Positions 26,590 through 35,931 of a stretch of 64,000 nucleotides of DNA are shown one piece after another. How positions within the stretch are numbered: the first letter of the stretch is position 1; every line of letters begins with the position of its first letter. Source of the stretch: Pedobacter sp. R20-19 (GTDB taxonomy: Bacteria; Bacteroidota; Bacteroidia; Sphingobacteriales; Sphingobacteriaceae). The stretch is taken from assembly GCF_000708265.2 (NCBI RefSeq), contig NZ_JCKI01000004.1, forward strand, positions 124,001 to 188,000, in the 5' to 3' direction. The translations under genes were made by a program, and so were the position numbers. The notes under the pieces are model-generated. The model was not told where the DNA came from and did not search any database. It worked only from the letters and a program-made list of their open reading frames with translations.

Positions 26590-27588
26590 ATGAAAGAAAC
26601 GGTGGTGAGTGGCATCAGGCCAACAGGAAAGCTACATTTAGGAAATTATTTTGGTGCGGTAACCAATTTTGTAAAGATGCAGTATGATTATAACTGCTAT
26701 TTTTTTATTGCAGATCTTCATTCTTTAACCACTCATCCAACTCCAGGTGATTTACATGGCTATGTGCGCCACGTTTTGGTAGAATATTTAGCCTGCGGGA
26801 TTAATCCGGAAGAAACCACGATATATGTACAAAGTGATGTTCCAGAAGTTTCTGAGCTTTATTTATACCTGAATATGAATGCCTATTTGGGCGAACTTGA
26901 GCGTAGTGCTTCTTTCAAAGAAAAAATCAGATCAAATCCTGATAATGTAAACGCAGGCTTATTAACCTACCCAACATTAATGGCTGCAGATATATTAATT
27001 CACAAAGCGACTAAAGTTCCTGTGGGTAAAGATCAGGAACAGCATTTGGAAATGACGCGTAACTTCGGAAACCGTTTCAACAGAATGTACAATGCTGATT
27101 TTTTCCCAGAATCTTTTGCATTCAATTATGCTGATAATTTGGTGAAAGTTCCTGGATTGGAAGGTAAAGGAAAGATGAGTAAATCAGATGGTGATGGAAA
27201 TTGCATTTATTTATCAGACAGTCCTGAAGTTATCCGTAAAAAGGTATCAAGAGCGGTAAGCGATAGCGGTCCGACGGAAGAAAATCAGGAAAAACCAGAA
27301 GCCATTCAAAACCTGTTTGATTTAATGAAGATTGTTTCAACTGCTGATACGATTGAGCATTTTGATGGATTATACAATAAAATGCAAATCCGTTACGGCG
27401 ATATGAAGAAACAACTTGCAGAAGATATGATTGTATTTAACACGCCAATTAGAGAACGTATTGAAGAACTTTCTAAAGATGATCTTTATTTAAGACAAGT
27501 AGCCAAACATGGTGCTTTAAAAGCTCGTGAAAGCGCACAAAACACCATCAGAGAAGTTCGTAAATTAATTGGGTTCAAAAGTTTTTAA
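26590..27588 (+). CDS. trpS: tryptophanyl-tRNA synthetase
   Basis: A class I synthetase that charges tRNA-Trp. The 332-residue protein has the HIGH-type signature PTGKLHLGNYFGA at the N-terminus and KMSKS in GKGKMSKSDGDGN near residue 195. PVGKDQEQHLEMTRNFGNRFN, the substrate-pocket region, lies near residue 140. Length is normal. A -7-like TAATTTCG is near 26575. It is divergent from plsC. Confidence 0.97.
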   Translation: MKETVVSGIRPTGKLHLGNYFGAVTNFVKMQYDYNCYFFIADLHSLTTHPTPGDLHGYVRHVLVEYLACGINPEETTIYVQSDVPEVSELYLYLNMNAYLGELERSASFKEKIRSNPDNVNAGLLTYPTLMAADILIHKATKVPVGKDQEQHLEMTRNFGNRFNRMYNADFFPESFAFNYADNLVKVPGLEGKGKMSKSDGDGNCIYLSDSPEVIRKKVSRAVSDSGPTEENQEKPEAIQNLFDLMKIVSTADTIEHFDGLYNKMQIRYGDMKKQLAEDMIVFNTPIRERIEELSKDDLYLRQVAKHGALKARESAQNTIREVRKLIGFKSF

Positions 27589-27601
27589 TTATTATAAATA
27601 G

Positions 27602-27680
27602 ATATGAGAAATTAGACTTTAGATTTGAGAAAGTTTGTATATTCTCAAATCTCATATCTTTTTATCTTATATCTCATATT
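27602..27680. repeat. palindromic intergenic repeat (AGATTTGAGA/TCTCAAATCT)
   Basis: AGATTTGAGA and TCTCAAATCT form a perfect 10-bp stem, lengthened by GATATGAG and CTCATATC. A further TATCTCATAT copy follows. It shares its core words with the element at 22402 and fills the trpS-kinase gap. Confidence 0.6.
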
Positions 27681-27688
27681 TAAAAGAG

Positions 27689-28303
27689 ATGCATATCGCA
27701 ATTGTAGGCAATATTGGTGCTGGAAAAACAACCTTAACAGGTTTACTGGCAAAGAATTATGGGTGGGAGGCTTTATATGAAGCCGTTGATAATAACCCTT
27801 ATCTGGAAGATTTTTACAGTGACATGAAACGTTGGAGCTTTAACCTTCAGATTTACTTTTTAAATAGTCGTTTTCAGCAAATTACAGACATTGAAGTAAA
27901 CAAACGTAATGTTATTCAGGACAGGACCATTTATGAAGATGCACACATCTTTGCGGAGAACCTACATGACATGGCTTTAATGACGACCCGCGACCATGAT
28001 AATTATAGGGCAATATTTGATAACATCACCTCATTTATTAAACCACCAGATTTATTAGTGTATTTACGGGCATCAGTTCCTACATTGGTGAACAATATTC
28101 AACGTCGTGGCCGTGAATATGAAGCTGGAATCCGGATCGATTATTTATCTAAGCTAAATGAAAAGTATGAGGCATGGATTAAAGGTTATAATCTGGGTAA
28201 GTTATTAATTTTAGATAAAGATAAATTGGATTTCACTAACAATCCTGAAGATTTGGGAACTGTAATTCAATCCATTGAAGCTGAAATTAACGGGTTGTTT
28301 TAG
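27689..28303 (+). CDS. deoxynucleoside kinase
   Basis: The 204-residue protein starts MHIAIVGNIGAGKTTLTG (P-loop) and has the kinase lid and substrate features of the dCK/dGK family: YEAVDNNPYLEDFY near residue 30, NVIQDRTIYEDAHIFAE (the DR/S motif) near residue 75, and RRGREYEAGIRIDYLSKLN (lid) near residue 150. It phosphorylates deoxynucleosides for salvage; which base it prefers is not visible. The 18-codon longer ORF would read through the palindromic repeat and is not used. Confidence 0.92.
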   Translation: MHIAIVGNIGAGKTTLTGLLAKNYGWEALYEAVDNNPYLEDFYSDMKRWSFNLQIYFLNSRFQQITDIEVNKRNVIQDRTIYEDAHIFAENLHDMALMTTRDHDNYRAIFDNITSFIKPPDLLVYLRASVPTLVNNIQRRGREYEAGIRIDYLSKLNEKYEAWIKGYNLGKLLILDKDKLDFTNNPEDLGTVIQSIEAEINGLF

Positions 28304-28368
28304 CCACCGGGTCTCCTAAAAAGGAGCTAAAAAAAGATGTATCAGAAAGTTTAAAACTATATTCTATA

Positions 28369-28569
28369 ATGATGAAAGAAGATTTTAAACATGATCACGA
28401 ATCAAACTGGAAGCTATACTTTCTTTATTTCAACTCCAGTGATAAGCGGTTATTTGTGCCTAAACGGATTAAACTATTAGGCTGGACATTGAATTTTGCT
28501 CATCCAGCTTCTTATTTTATTATGGCGCTTATCTTTGCATTTATATATTATAAAATCCATCTATCCTAA
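28369..28569 (+). CDS. DUF5808-like small membrane protein
   Basis: The 66-residue protein has WKLYFLYFNSSDKRLFVPKR, then LGWTLNFAHPASYFI, the pattern of DUF5808, followed by one C-terminal membrane segment (IMALIFAFIYYKI). Function unknown. It precedes kdsB by 3 bp and is probably cotranscribed with it. Confidence 0.75.
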   Translation: MMKEDFKHDHESNWKLYFLYFNSSDKRLFVPKRIKLLGWTLNFAHPASYFIMALIFAFIYYKIHLS

Positions 28570-28572
28570 TTT

Positions 28573-29361
28573 ATGAACGATAGAAATTCAAGGTTCAACT
28601 CTAAAAATTCGCAGATAATTGGAATCATCCCGGCTCGCTATGCCTCTACCCGTTTTCCTGGCAAACCGCTGGTTGATATCGCTGGCAAGAGTATGATTCA
28701 ACGGGTTTACGAACAAGCTTTGAAAGCCAAAAGTTTATCGAAGGTTGTAATTGCTACTGATGATCAGCGAATTGCGGATGAAGTTGAAAAATTTGGAGGT
28801 GAGTTTGTGTTTACGGCCGCACATCATCAAAGTGGAACGGATAGATGCGCAGAAGTAATTGAGCAATTGCCGGAATTTGATATAGTGATCAATATTCAAG
28901 GTGACGAACCTTTTATCGAACCTGCACAAATCGATTTGCTGGCAAGTTGCTTTGCAGAAGATAAGGTGGAATTGGCAACTTTAATTAAACCTATTCAAAG
29001 TCAGGAAAGCATTTATAATCCAAATAGCCCGAAAGTGGTGATTGATATAAATGGAAGAGCCATGTATTTCAGCCGGAGTCCGATTCCATTTATTAGAAAT
29101 GGAGAACCTGGCGTTTGGGCAGAAAAACATCAGTTTTACAAACACATTGGCATTTACGGCTATAGAACAGAATCCTTAAAGGCGATTACAAAATTACCAC
29201 AATCATCATTAGAAATTGCCGAAAGCCTGGAGCAACTGCGTTGGATTGAAAATGGTTTTTACATTCAAACAAAAGTAACTGATTTAGAAACAGTTGCCAT
29301 TGATACCCCAGAGGACTTATTGAAGTTAAATAAGCTGCTAGAGGCTCTGAAACTAGACTAA
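28573..29361 (+). CDS. kdsB: 3-deoxy-manno-octulosonate cytidylyltransferase
   Basis: KdsB activates Kdo to CMP-Kdo for lipid A inner-core synthesis, so the cell makes a Kdo-containing outer membrane. The 262-residue product has IPARYASTRFPGKPLVDIAGK (nucleotide binding) near residue 20, NIQGDEPFIEPAQID near 115, and YKHIGIYGYRTESL plus IDTPEDL at the end. The N-terminus is about 12 residues longer than typical. It follows the DUF5808 gene by 3 bp. Confidence 0.95.
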   Translation: MNDRNSRFNSKNSQIIGIIPARYASTRFPGKPLVDIAGKSMIQRVYEQALKAKSLSKVVIATDDQRIADEVEKFGGEFVFTAAHHQSGTDRCAEVIEQLPEFDIVINIQGDEPFIEPAQIDLLASCFAEDKVELATLIKPIQSQESIYNPNSPKVVIDINGRAMYFSRSPIPFIRNGEPGVWAEKHQFYKHIGIYGYRTESLKAITKLPQSSLEIAESLEQLRWIENGFYIQTKVTDLETVAIDTPEDLLKLNKLLEALKLD

Positions 29362-29365
29362 TCAT

Positions 29366-29462
29366 TAACCGCAGATTTGCAGATTAAGATTGGATATGGC
29401 TTAGTCGCATTTTATGTGTTTAAAGACTTTTACAATCAAACTAACACATCCTCTGATCTGCA
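29366..29462. repeat. intergenic inverted repeat (CCGCAGAT/ATCTGCAG words)
   Basis: GCAGATTTGCAGATTAAGATTGGAT on the left and ATCCTCTGATCTGCAGTGATT on the right are partly complementary. They lie in the convergent gap between kdsB and the MarR-GNAT gene. There is no clear T tract, so it resembles a dispersed palindromic element of Bacteroidota genomes rather than a terminator. Confidence 0.4.
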
Positions 29463-29468
29463 GTGATT

Positions 29469-30422
29469 TTACTGTAAAACCAATTCCATCTGAATATTAC
29501 ACCGGGCATATGGCGTAGGCTTGCCAACTACTTTTTTAAACCCAAGTTTATAGTAAAGATTGATAGCTGGTTTCAAAACCGTATTACTTTCCAGGTAAAT
29601 TTTTGATGCATGTAAAGATTTTGCTTTTTCAATTATGGCAGAAGCAAGAAGGAAGCCGATATTTTTACCTTGTGCCACCGGTGCAACCGCCATTTTAGCC
29701 AGTTCAAAATCGTATTCACCATCGTTCATTTTAATTAGCGCACAAACACCTAGGGATTCTCCGTTAAAAAGTGCTACTAAAATATATCCTCCTTTATCTA
29801 AAATATAACTTTGCGGCTGGTCTAGTGCTTTGTAATCAGAATCTTCCATGGTAAAGTAAGTAGAAATCCATTCTTCGTTTAATGATTTAAATGCATCCTG
29901 ATATTGCGGCTTGTAATCTACAATTTCCACTTTCAAACCATCACGTTCTTTTTTCTTTTCCATAACCCGTTTTAACAAACTCTTTTGTTCTAGTAAAAAT
30001 TCCCACTCACCAATGGCTTCCCATAGGTTATTTTGTGTTTTTGCAGACAATTCTTCAATGGCCAGGTTAACATCTTCAATTTGTGTTTTTAGCTTTTCTG
30101 AAATTTCATTGCCTGCCTCGGTTAAACTGACTACATTTTTTCTACCATCACTCTTGTCTTTACCTTCTTTAACGTAACCTTTTTTGATCATCTCACTAAT
30201 TATTTTGCTAACAGAGGGATGCGAATGGCCAATATTCTGGGCAATATTACTAATGGTTTTATCTCCACCTCCCATTAATGAATAGTAAACGGGAAACCAT
30301 TTTGGCAACATATCTATTTCATACAGCTGGTAAATATTTGCAGCGTCTTCAGTAACCTTATCTGTAAAAATTCTTAATCTACTTCCAATAGCAACTTTTC
30401 CTATTTCATTAAATATATTCAT
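29469..30422 (-). CDS. MarR-type regulator fused to a GNAT acetyltransferase
   Basis: Residues 1-145 form a MarR winged helix (KTISNIAQNIGHSHPSVSKI as the recognition region, SDGRKNVVSLTEAGNEI as the wing). Residues 160-317 are a GNAT N-acetyltransferase with the acetyl-CoA loop VAPVAQGKNIGFLLASAIIEKA and the C-terminal beta bulge YYKLGFKKV. Such one-protein fusions are known from several phyla; the acetylated substrate is unknown. It is read divergently from the lipoprotein gene at 30589 and has a likely autoregulatory operator just upstream. Confidence 0.92.
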   Translation of the reverse strand: MNIFNEIGKVAIGSRLRIFTDKVTEDAANIYQLYEIDMLPKWFPVYYSLMGGGDKTISNIAQNIGHSHPSVSKIISEMIKKGYVKEGKDKSDGRKNVVSLTEAGNEISEKLKTQIEDVNLAIEELSAKTQNNLWEAIGEWEFLLEQKSLLKRVMEKKKERDGLKVEIVDYKPQYQDAFKSLNEEWISTYFTMEDSDYKALDQPQSYILDKGGYILVALFNGESLGVCALIKMNDGEYDFELAKMAVAPVAQGKNIGFLLASAIIEKAKSLHASKIYLESNTVLKPAINLYYKLGFKKVVGKPTPYARCNIQMELVLQ

Positions 30423-30431
30423 ATTAATTAC

Positions 30432-30452
30432 GTAACTGGTTACACAAATATA
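30432..30452 (-). promoter_or_regulatory. promoter and palindromic operator of the MarR-GNAT gene
   Basis: On the minus strand TATATTTG (complement of 30445-30452) is a -7 box. The palindrome GTAAC-TG-GTTAC at 30432-30443 lies between it and the start codon, where a repressor would block initiation. MarR proteins commonly bind such palindromes in their own promoters; binding here is an inference. Confidence 0.5.
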
Positions 30453-30588
30453 AATATTTCCTAATTAATAGAAAAGAAAGGCTAATTTTTTTACTGTTAA
30501 TTAGATAGCAATGAATATTACACGCATTAATTTAAATGCTATTTCTTTCTGGATCATTTAATAAATCTTAAATTTTGTATTTTAGAGC

Positions 30589-31134
30589 ATGAAAAATATT
30601 TTACCCTTTACCTTCTTCTGCTTTATCTTGTTATTAACCTCATGCCAATCCGGAAATAAAAATAAGGGTGAATTAAAGGTGTTCAAAAACGTTAGCCAGA
30701 GTTTAACTAAGTCGTTCTCCAGCCTAAATACACAAGACACATTCAAAATTGAGCTCACTGGCCGTAAGCCTGAAGAAATGGTTTTGATTTTTAACATTAC
30801 AAGAGCAAAAGGTGATGAAATATATCATGTTGAATTAAAGGGTAAAGATTTATTAGTAAACACAGATCCCAATGTTGATTTATCAAAAGAAAAGGAGCAG
30901 ATCGCTTTTCTAAAAACGATTGCAGATAATTTTTTCTCAGAAGATAACTTTCTTGTTCCAGCCGTATTGCCAACTGATCAAGCAGACAATTATGTGCCTG
31001 ACAAAATCTTTTATGAAGAGCTTAAAAAATCTCGATTAAACGGTTTTAAATATCGGTTAGGGAAAGAAAGTAATGTTTATATTGCCTGGAGTGAGAAAGA
31101 TCAGAAAGTTAAGGTTTACTATAATTGTTGTTAA
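30589..31134 (+). CDS. hypothetical lipoprotein (181 aa)
   Basis: The N-terminus MKNILPFTFFCFILLLTSCQSG is a lipoprotein signal with Cys at residue 19. The mature part is soluble and rich in lysine and aspartate, with no domain I recognise; it ends in KVKVYYNCC, an unusual terminal cysteine pair. It is read alone, divergent from the MarR-GNAT fusion. Confidence 0.72.
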   Translation: MKNILPFTFFCFILLLTSCQSGNKNKGELKVFKNVSQSLTKSFSSLNTQDTFKIELTGRKPEEMVLIFNITRAKGDEIYHVELKGKDLLVNTDPNVDLSKEKEQIAFLKTIADNFFSEDNFLVPAVLPTDQADNYVPDKIFYEELKKSRLNGFKYRLGKESNVYIAWSEKDQKVKVYYNCC

Positions 31135-31275
31135 TGAAACCCTTAAACATAAAAATAATCTTCACTCGTGTTTAGGACACCTTTTGATTTAAAGCAATAT
31201 TTTAAATCTTAGTTTTCAATACTTCTCTCTTCTATTGATCACATTCCACGGTAATCGTTATTCGAAATTTTTACT

Positions 31276-31659
31276 ATGGAGCACATTACAAATGAAATTA
31301 TATTAAATGTTATTAGTGAAGGAAAAGCCAGCTTATTTTCATCGCATGCCAGACTCTCCATACCGATCATTAATAGAATTTATAAAAAAATGATTAACGA
31401 TATTAAATTTGATGACATTAAAATATGTGATCATTTAATTATCGATGTCCACCATCGGTATATCAGTTCACTTTTAGCAAATATCAAACTTGGCAGCGTG
31501 CCATCTTATAGAACACTTGCGACATTAGAATATGAGTGGACGGATGTAGAATTTGTTGACGAAGAATGGGATACGAAAAGTAAAATTAAATTCCTTAATC
31601 AACTTGATGCGTATTTTAACAATATCCCTTTTAATAAAATTATTGAAATAACAAAATAA
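31276..31659 (+). CDS. hypothetical protein (127 aa), paired with HAD gene
   Basis: The family is not recognised. The product is soluble, with an N-terminal helix pair (ASLFSSHARLSIPIINRIYK) and an acidic aromatic segment (YEWTDVEFVDEEWDT) near residue 95. It has no signal peptide. It ends 17 bp before the HAD gene, so the two are probably cotranscribed; a joint role is possible but unproven. Confidence 0.55.
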   Translation: MEHITNEIILNVISEGKASLFSSHARLSIPIINRIYKKMINDIKFDDIKICDHLIIDVHHRYISSLLANIKLGSVPSYRTLATLEYEWTDVEFVDEEWDTKSKIKFLNQLDAYFNNIPFNKIIEITK

Positions 31660-31676
31660 AATACATAAATTTGTTT

Positions 31677-32147
31677 ATGCTTTTGTTGTTAGACATAGAT
31701 GGTGTAATGGTGCCTGCAAACTCATGGAGAAGACCTAAGATTTTAGCGGATGGGTTTACCGAGTTTAATATTAAGGCAATTGCAGCGCTTAATAAAGTAC
31801 TCTCCCACACAGAATTAGAAGTTGTGCTCACCACATCACATAAATTTAAATTTACGTTGAACGAGTGGCTGAACATTTTCAAAACAAGAAATATCAATCT
31901 AACTAAAATTAGCCGTCTTCCTGATAATGTTAAAAATTTAGATCGTAAGGGAGAAATTTTAGAATGGTTTAATCTGGATACCTCCAGAGATCATTTTATT
32001 ATTTTAGATGATGATAAATCATTAAACGCGCTTCCGGAATTTTTAAAATCAAGGTTAATTCAAACAAGTGCTTCTGTCGGCTTTACAGATTATTTAGCTG
32101 ATGAAATGCTTTGTTTAATTGAAGAGAAATATCTTGAATTTTCTTAG
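31677..32147 (+). CDS. HAD-like hydrolase, HAD_SAK_2-type
   Basis: The chosen start gives MLLLLDIDGVMVPANSW, with the HAD nucleophile motif DIDGV at residues 6-10. Further motifs are LTTSHKF (motif II) near residue 56 and ILDDDKS (motif IV) near residue 115. This is the compact cap-less HAD domain seen in the Swiss-army-knife RNA-repair proteins (HAD_SAK_2). Here it is a stand-alone 156-residue protein. A phosphatase activity is likely; its substrate is not known. Confidence 0.78.
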   Translation: MLLLLDIDGVMVPANSWRRPKILADGFTEFNIKAIAALNKVLSHTELEVVLTTSHKFKFTLNEWLNIFKTRNINLTKISRLPDNVKNLDRKGEILEWFNLDTSRDHFIILDDDKSLNALPEFLKSRLIQTSASVGFTDYLADEMLCLIEEKYLEFS

Positions 32148-32173
32148 TTACTGCTACAGGGAAATATTATAAT

Positions 32174-32214
32174 AAAGCTTAAACGTAGCAATATGTTTAA
32201 GCTTTTTGTTTTGT
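32174..32214 (+). terminator. intrinsic terminator after the HAD gene
   Basis: AAAGCTTAAAC (32174-32184) pairs with GTTTAAGCTTT (32195-32205), followed by TTG and TTTTG. Confidence 0.82.
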
Positions 32215-32310
32215 TGCCTGGATGAAATATTTGATGTAAATAAAATAGAAGCTGATAATTTTCTGATTTACATTACTTTATCATATTTCAATTATCTTTA
32301 TTTTAAAATG

Positions 32311-32338
32311 TTTGAAACGAGTAATTTTCGTACCTTTG
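32311..32338 (+). promoter_or_regulatory. promoter of pyrG
   Basis: TTTG at 32311-32314 and TACCTTTG at 32331-32338 are 16 bp apart. Both elements match the Bacteroidota consensus exactly, 50 bp upstream of pyrG. Confidence 0.65.
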
Positions 32339-32390
32339 TATCCCGTACAAAAAGCAGCAATTTTTACATCTGCTGTAAAAAATCACAAAC

Positions 32391-34007
32391 ATGACTAAGT
32401 ATATTTTTGTTACGGGTGGTGTGACTTCCTCTTTGGGTAAGGGCATTATTTCCGCATCTTTAGCTAAACTTTTACAGGCACGTGGCTACCGTGTAACCAT
32501 TCAAAAATTCGATCCTTACATTAACATCGATCCAGGAACTTTAAATCCATATGAACATGGAGAGTGCTTTGTTACTGAAGATGGTGCTGAAACTGATTTG
32601 GACCTTGGTCATTACGAACGTTTTTTAAATGTTCCTACCTCTCAAGCGAATAATATTACTACTGGTCGTATTTATCAAAATGTAATCAGCAAAGAACGTA
32701 AAGGAGAATACTTAGGTAAAACTGTTCAGGTTGTACCCCACATTACTGATGAAATTAAGCGTAACATGCGTATTTTAGGTGATAGTGGCGATTACGACAT
32801 TATAATCACCGAACTTGGTGGTACCGTAGGTGATATTGAATCTCTTCCATTTATTGAAGCTGTTAGACAGTTCAAATGGGAAGAAGGAAGTTCAAATGCG
32901 ATTGTTATTCATTTAACACTGGTTCCTTACCTGGCAGCTGCAGGTGAATTAAAAACTAAGCCTACACAACACTCTGTTAAGGCATTATTAGAATACGGTA
33001 TTCAACCAGATATCCTGGTTTGCAGAACAGAACATCACCTTGGATCAGACCTGAGAAAAAAAATCGCATTATTTTGTAACGTTAACATCAATGCAGTAGT
33101 CGAATCAATGGATGCATCTACGATATATGATGTGCCTTTGTTGATGTTAAAAGAGCAGTTAGACAAAACAGTTCTGGCAAAATTAAAATTACCAACCAAG
33201 AACGATCCTGATATGGAGAGCTGGAAAGATTTTCTGGGTCGTTTAAAAAACCCTACAGCTGAAGTAAAAATTGGTTTAGTAGGTAAATACGTAGAGTTAC
33301 CAGATGCTTACAAATCAATTATTGAATCTTTCGTTCACGCGGGTTCGAAAAATGAATGTAAAGTTCTGGTAGAATATATTCCTTCAGAAAGCATCTTCCC
33401 AGATAACGTGCAAGAAAAACTGGGTCACCTGCAAGGTGTACTGGTAGCGCCGGGCTTTGGAAGTCGTGGTATTGAAGGTAAAATAGATACCATTAAATAT
33501 GTTCGCGAAAACAATATTCCGTTTTTTGGCATTTGCCTGGGCATGCAATGTGCTGTAATTGAGTATGGCCGCAATGTTTTAGGCCTAAAAGGTGCGCATA
33601 CTACTGAAATTGATGCTGAAACTGCACATCCGGTAATTAATATGATGGAAGAGCAAAAAAGCATTGTAAACATGGGTGGTACCATGCGCTTAGGTTCTTA
33701 TCCATGTGATATTAAAAAAGGCACCAAAGCCTTTGGTATCTATGGAAAAGCACATATTAACGAACGCCACCGTCACCGCTTTGAATTTAATAGCAAATAC
33801 CTAAAACAATATGAAGATGCGGGTATGATTGCATCTGGTATTAACCCTCAAACCAATTTAGTGGAAATTGTAGAGTTGAAAAATCATCCATTTTTTATTG
33901 GTGGACAATTTCACCCAGAATTAAAATCAACAGTTGCTAATCCTCACCCACTTTTTGTTAAATTTGTCGCCGCTGCAATGGAGTATGCGAAAAAGAAAAC
34001 GAATTAA
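32391..34007 (+). CDS. pyrG: CTP synthase
   Basis: PyrG aminates UTP to CTP using glutamine and ATP. The 538-residue enzyme has an N-terminal amidoligase domain ([21 protein letters not shown]-loop, [18 protein letters not shown]). Its C-terminal class I glutamine amidotransferase carries nucleophile Cys382 in [15 protein letters not shown] and FHPELKS as the His-Glu pair near residue 515. Length is standard. It is followed by yidC after 20 bp, so likely cotranscribed. Confidence 0.98.
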   Translation: MTKYIFVTGGVTSSLGKGIISASLAKLLQARGYRVTIQKFDPYINIDPGTLNPYEHGECFVTEDGAETDLDLGHYERFLNVPTSQANNITTGRIYQNVISKERKGEYLGKTVQVVPHITDEIKRNMRILGDSGDYDIIITELGGTVGDIESLPFIEAVRQFKWEEGSSNAIVIHLTLVPYLAAAGELKTKPTQHSVKALLEYGIQPDILVCRTEHHLGSDLRKKIALFCNVNINAVVESMDASTIYDVPLLMLKEQLDKTVLAKLKLPTKNDPDMESWKDFLGRLKNPTAEVKIGLVGKYVELPDAYKSIIESFVHAGSKNECKVLVEYIPSESIFPDNVQEKLGHLQGVLVAPGFGSRGIEGKIDTIKYVRENNIPFFGICLGMQCAVIEYGRNVLGLKGAHTTEIDAETAHPVINMMEEQKSIVNMGGTMRLGSYPCDIKKGTKAFGIYGKAHINERHRHRFEFNSKYLKQYEDAGMIASGINPQTNLVEIVELKNHPFFIGGQFHPELKSTVANPHPLFVKFVAAAMEYAKKKTN

Positions 34008-34027
34008 AAGCAGTACAAACACGAATA

Positions 34028-35830
34028 ATGGATAGAAATACCTTTACAGGATTGTTCCTGATTATGATCATCTTAGCAGGATCATTTTACTTTTTAAGGC
34101 CAAATGAAGCCGAAGTAAAAAGAGAACAAGCTCGAGTTGACTCTACAAATAGAGCCGATTCATTAAAAAAGATTGGTGCAAACCCAATTCAAAAAGATAC
34201 AACAAAAACTGCTGCAGTTAATCCGGTTGTAGATTCCCTAGCACTAAAAGGCCCTTTTGGCACAGCGTTAACTGGCACCGAAAGCAATGCTACCTTAGAA
34301 AATGAAAATTTGTTAATCACTTTAAGTAATAAAGGTGGGCGAATTTCATCCGTTCAGATTAAAGGTCAAAAAACTTATGCTGGTAAGCCGCTGATCTTGT
34401 TTGATGGTAACCAGAATAAATTTGGATTAAACCTAAATGCTGCAGGAAAAATCATTAATACCAATGATTTATACTTTACCCCAACCAAAACAGCTAACAT
34501 GGTAAGCATGCGTGCCAATTATGGTTCTAACGCTTACATAGAATATGTTTACGATCTAAAAGCATTAAGCAATAAAGTAAACTTTAAAATTAATCTGGTT
34601 GGGTTGCAACAAGTAATTGCAGGTAATACGGTTGGTTTAAACTGGCAAACTACCTTATTGCAACAAGAAAAATCAATTGAAAGTGAACACCGTTATTCTG
34701 CACCATATTATAAATACGTAGATGGTGATGTAGACCACTTAAGTGTATCAAAGGATGAAAAGGAAGAATTAACTAAAGGTAAAATTCAGTGGTTTTCTTT
34801 TAAACAACACTTTTTCTCGGCTTCATTAATTGCTAAGCAACCTTTTGAGAAAGGAAGTTTGGAAGTAAAAATCCCGACCGCACCAGGATTGGTAAAATAT
34901 TATGATGCCAACATGCAATTGCCTTATGCACATACCGCAGACCAGGCATATGAGATGGAGTTTTATTTCGGAACAAATAAGTTTTCTGCTTTAAAAGATC
35001 AGGGTTACGATTTAGAAAAGCAAGTTGATTTAGGTTACTGGCCTTTAAAATACATCAACCGTTTTATTGTACTGCCGGTATTTAATTTCCTTAATAACTT
35101 TGGATGGAACTTTGGCTTAATTATCCTGGTACTCACCATTTTATTAAAGGTAGCTTTATCACCACTTACGTATAAGTCATACTTATCAATGGCTAAAATG
35201 AGGGTTTTAAAGCCAGAAATGGATGAAATTAAAGCTAAAGTTGGTGAAGATAATCCAACGCTTGTACAACAGGAGTATTTAAAGCTTTATAAAAAGGCCG
35301 GAGTAAATCCGTTAGGTGGTTGCTTACCAATGGTTTTACAGTTACCATTGGTAATGGCATTTTTCTTCTTCTTCCCGAATTTATTTGAGTTACGTGGTGA
35401 GAGTTTCCTTTGGATGAAAGATTTATCAACTTATGATGAGTTCATTAAATTCGGTGTTAAATTACCATTTATTGGTGATCACTTAAGTTTAATGTGTGTA
35501 TTGATGACGATCTCTACCCTTATCATGACTTATTTTAACAACCAGACTTCAGGTGCCACAGGTCAAATGAAATACATTGGTTATGTGATGCCAGTAATCT
35601 TTTTAGGTGTTTTAAATAGCTATCCAGCTGGTTTAAATTATTATTATTTCTTAGCCAATTTAATGACATTCGGTCAGCAGATCTTAATTCGCAGAATGGT
35701 TGATGATGATAAAATTCATGCCCTCATTCAGCAAAATAAGGCAAGACCCGCAGATGAGAAAAAGAAAAAATCTAAATTTCAACAGCGATTAGACGATTAC
35801 ATGCGTCAACAACAACAAGCTAAAAAATAA
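34028..35830 (+). CDS. yidC: membrane protein insertase YidC
   Basis: YidC inserts inner-membrane proteins with or without Sec. The 600-residue product has an N-terminal membrane anchor (FTGLFLIMIILAGSFYFLR), a periplasmic beta-sandwich domain to about residue 330, and then the insertase core. That core has an amphipathic helix, the conserved NFGLIILVLTILLKVALSPL, GCLPMVLQLPLVMAFFFFFP and three further membrane segments. The basic C-terminal tail KKKKSKFQQRLDDYMRQQQQ would contact the ribosome. Confidence 0.97.
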   Translation: MDRNTFTGLFLIMIILAGSFYFLRPNEAEVKREQARVDSTNRADSLKKIGANPIQKDTTKTAAVNPVVDSLALKGPFGTALTGTESNATLENENLLITLSNKGGRISSVQIKGQKTYAGKPLILFDGNQNKFGLNLNAAGKIINTNDLYFTPTKTANMVSMRANYGSNAYIEYVYDLKALSNKVNFKINLVGLQQVIAGNTVGLNWQTTLLQQEKSIESEHRYSAPYYKYVDGDVDHLSVSKDEKEELTKGKIQWFSFKQHFFSASLIAKQPFEKGSLEVKIPTAPGLVKYYDANMQLPYAHTADQAYEMEFYFGTNKFSALKDQGYDLEKQVDLGYWPLKYINRFIVLPVFNFLNNFGWNFGLIILVLTILLKVALSPLTYKSYLSMAKMRVLKPEMDEIKAKVGEDNPTLVQQEYLKLYKKAGVNPLGGCLPMVLQLPLVMAFFFFFPNLFELRGESFLWMKDLSTYDEFIKFGVKLPFIGDHLSLMCVLMTISTLIMTYFNNQTSGATGQMKYIGYVMPVIFLGVLNSYPAGLNYYYFLANLMTFGQQILIRRMVDDDKIHALIQQNKARPADEKKKKSKFQQRLDDYMRQQQQAKK

Positions 35831-35836
35831 GAAGAA

Positions 35837-35861
35837 AGCACCGGAAACGGTGCTTTTTTTT
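35837..35861 (+). terminator. intrinsic terminator of pyrG-yidC
   Basis: AAGCACCG-GAAA-CGGTGCTT is a perfect stem-tetraloop, followed by an unbroken T run, 7 bp after the yidC stop. Confidence 0.93.
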
Positions 35862-35931
35862 AACCTGTTTTTTAAGATAACATTTTTGTTACCTTTATTT
35901 ATTATGTTTGCAAAAAATTCCTTTAGTTAAC

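Noticed and set aside
31666..31673. TAAATTTG as a separate promoter for the HAD gene
   Set aside because: It lies only 4 bp before the start codon and inside a short gap of a probable operon, so it is more likely chance.
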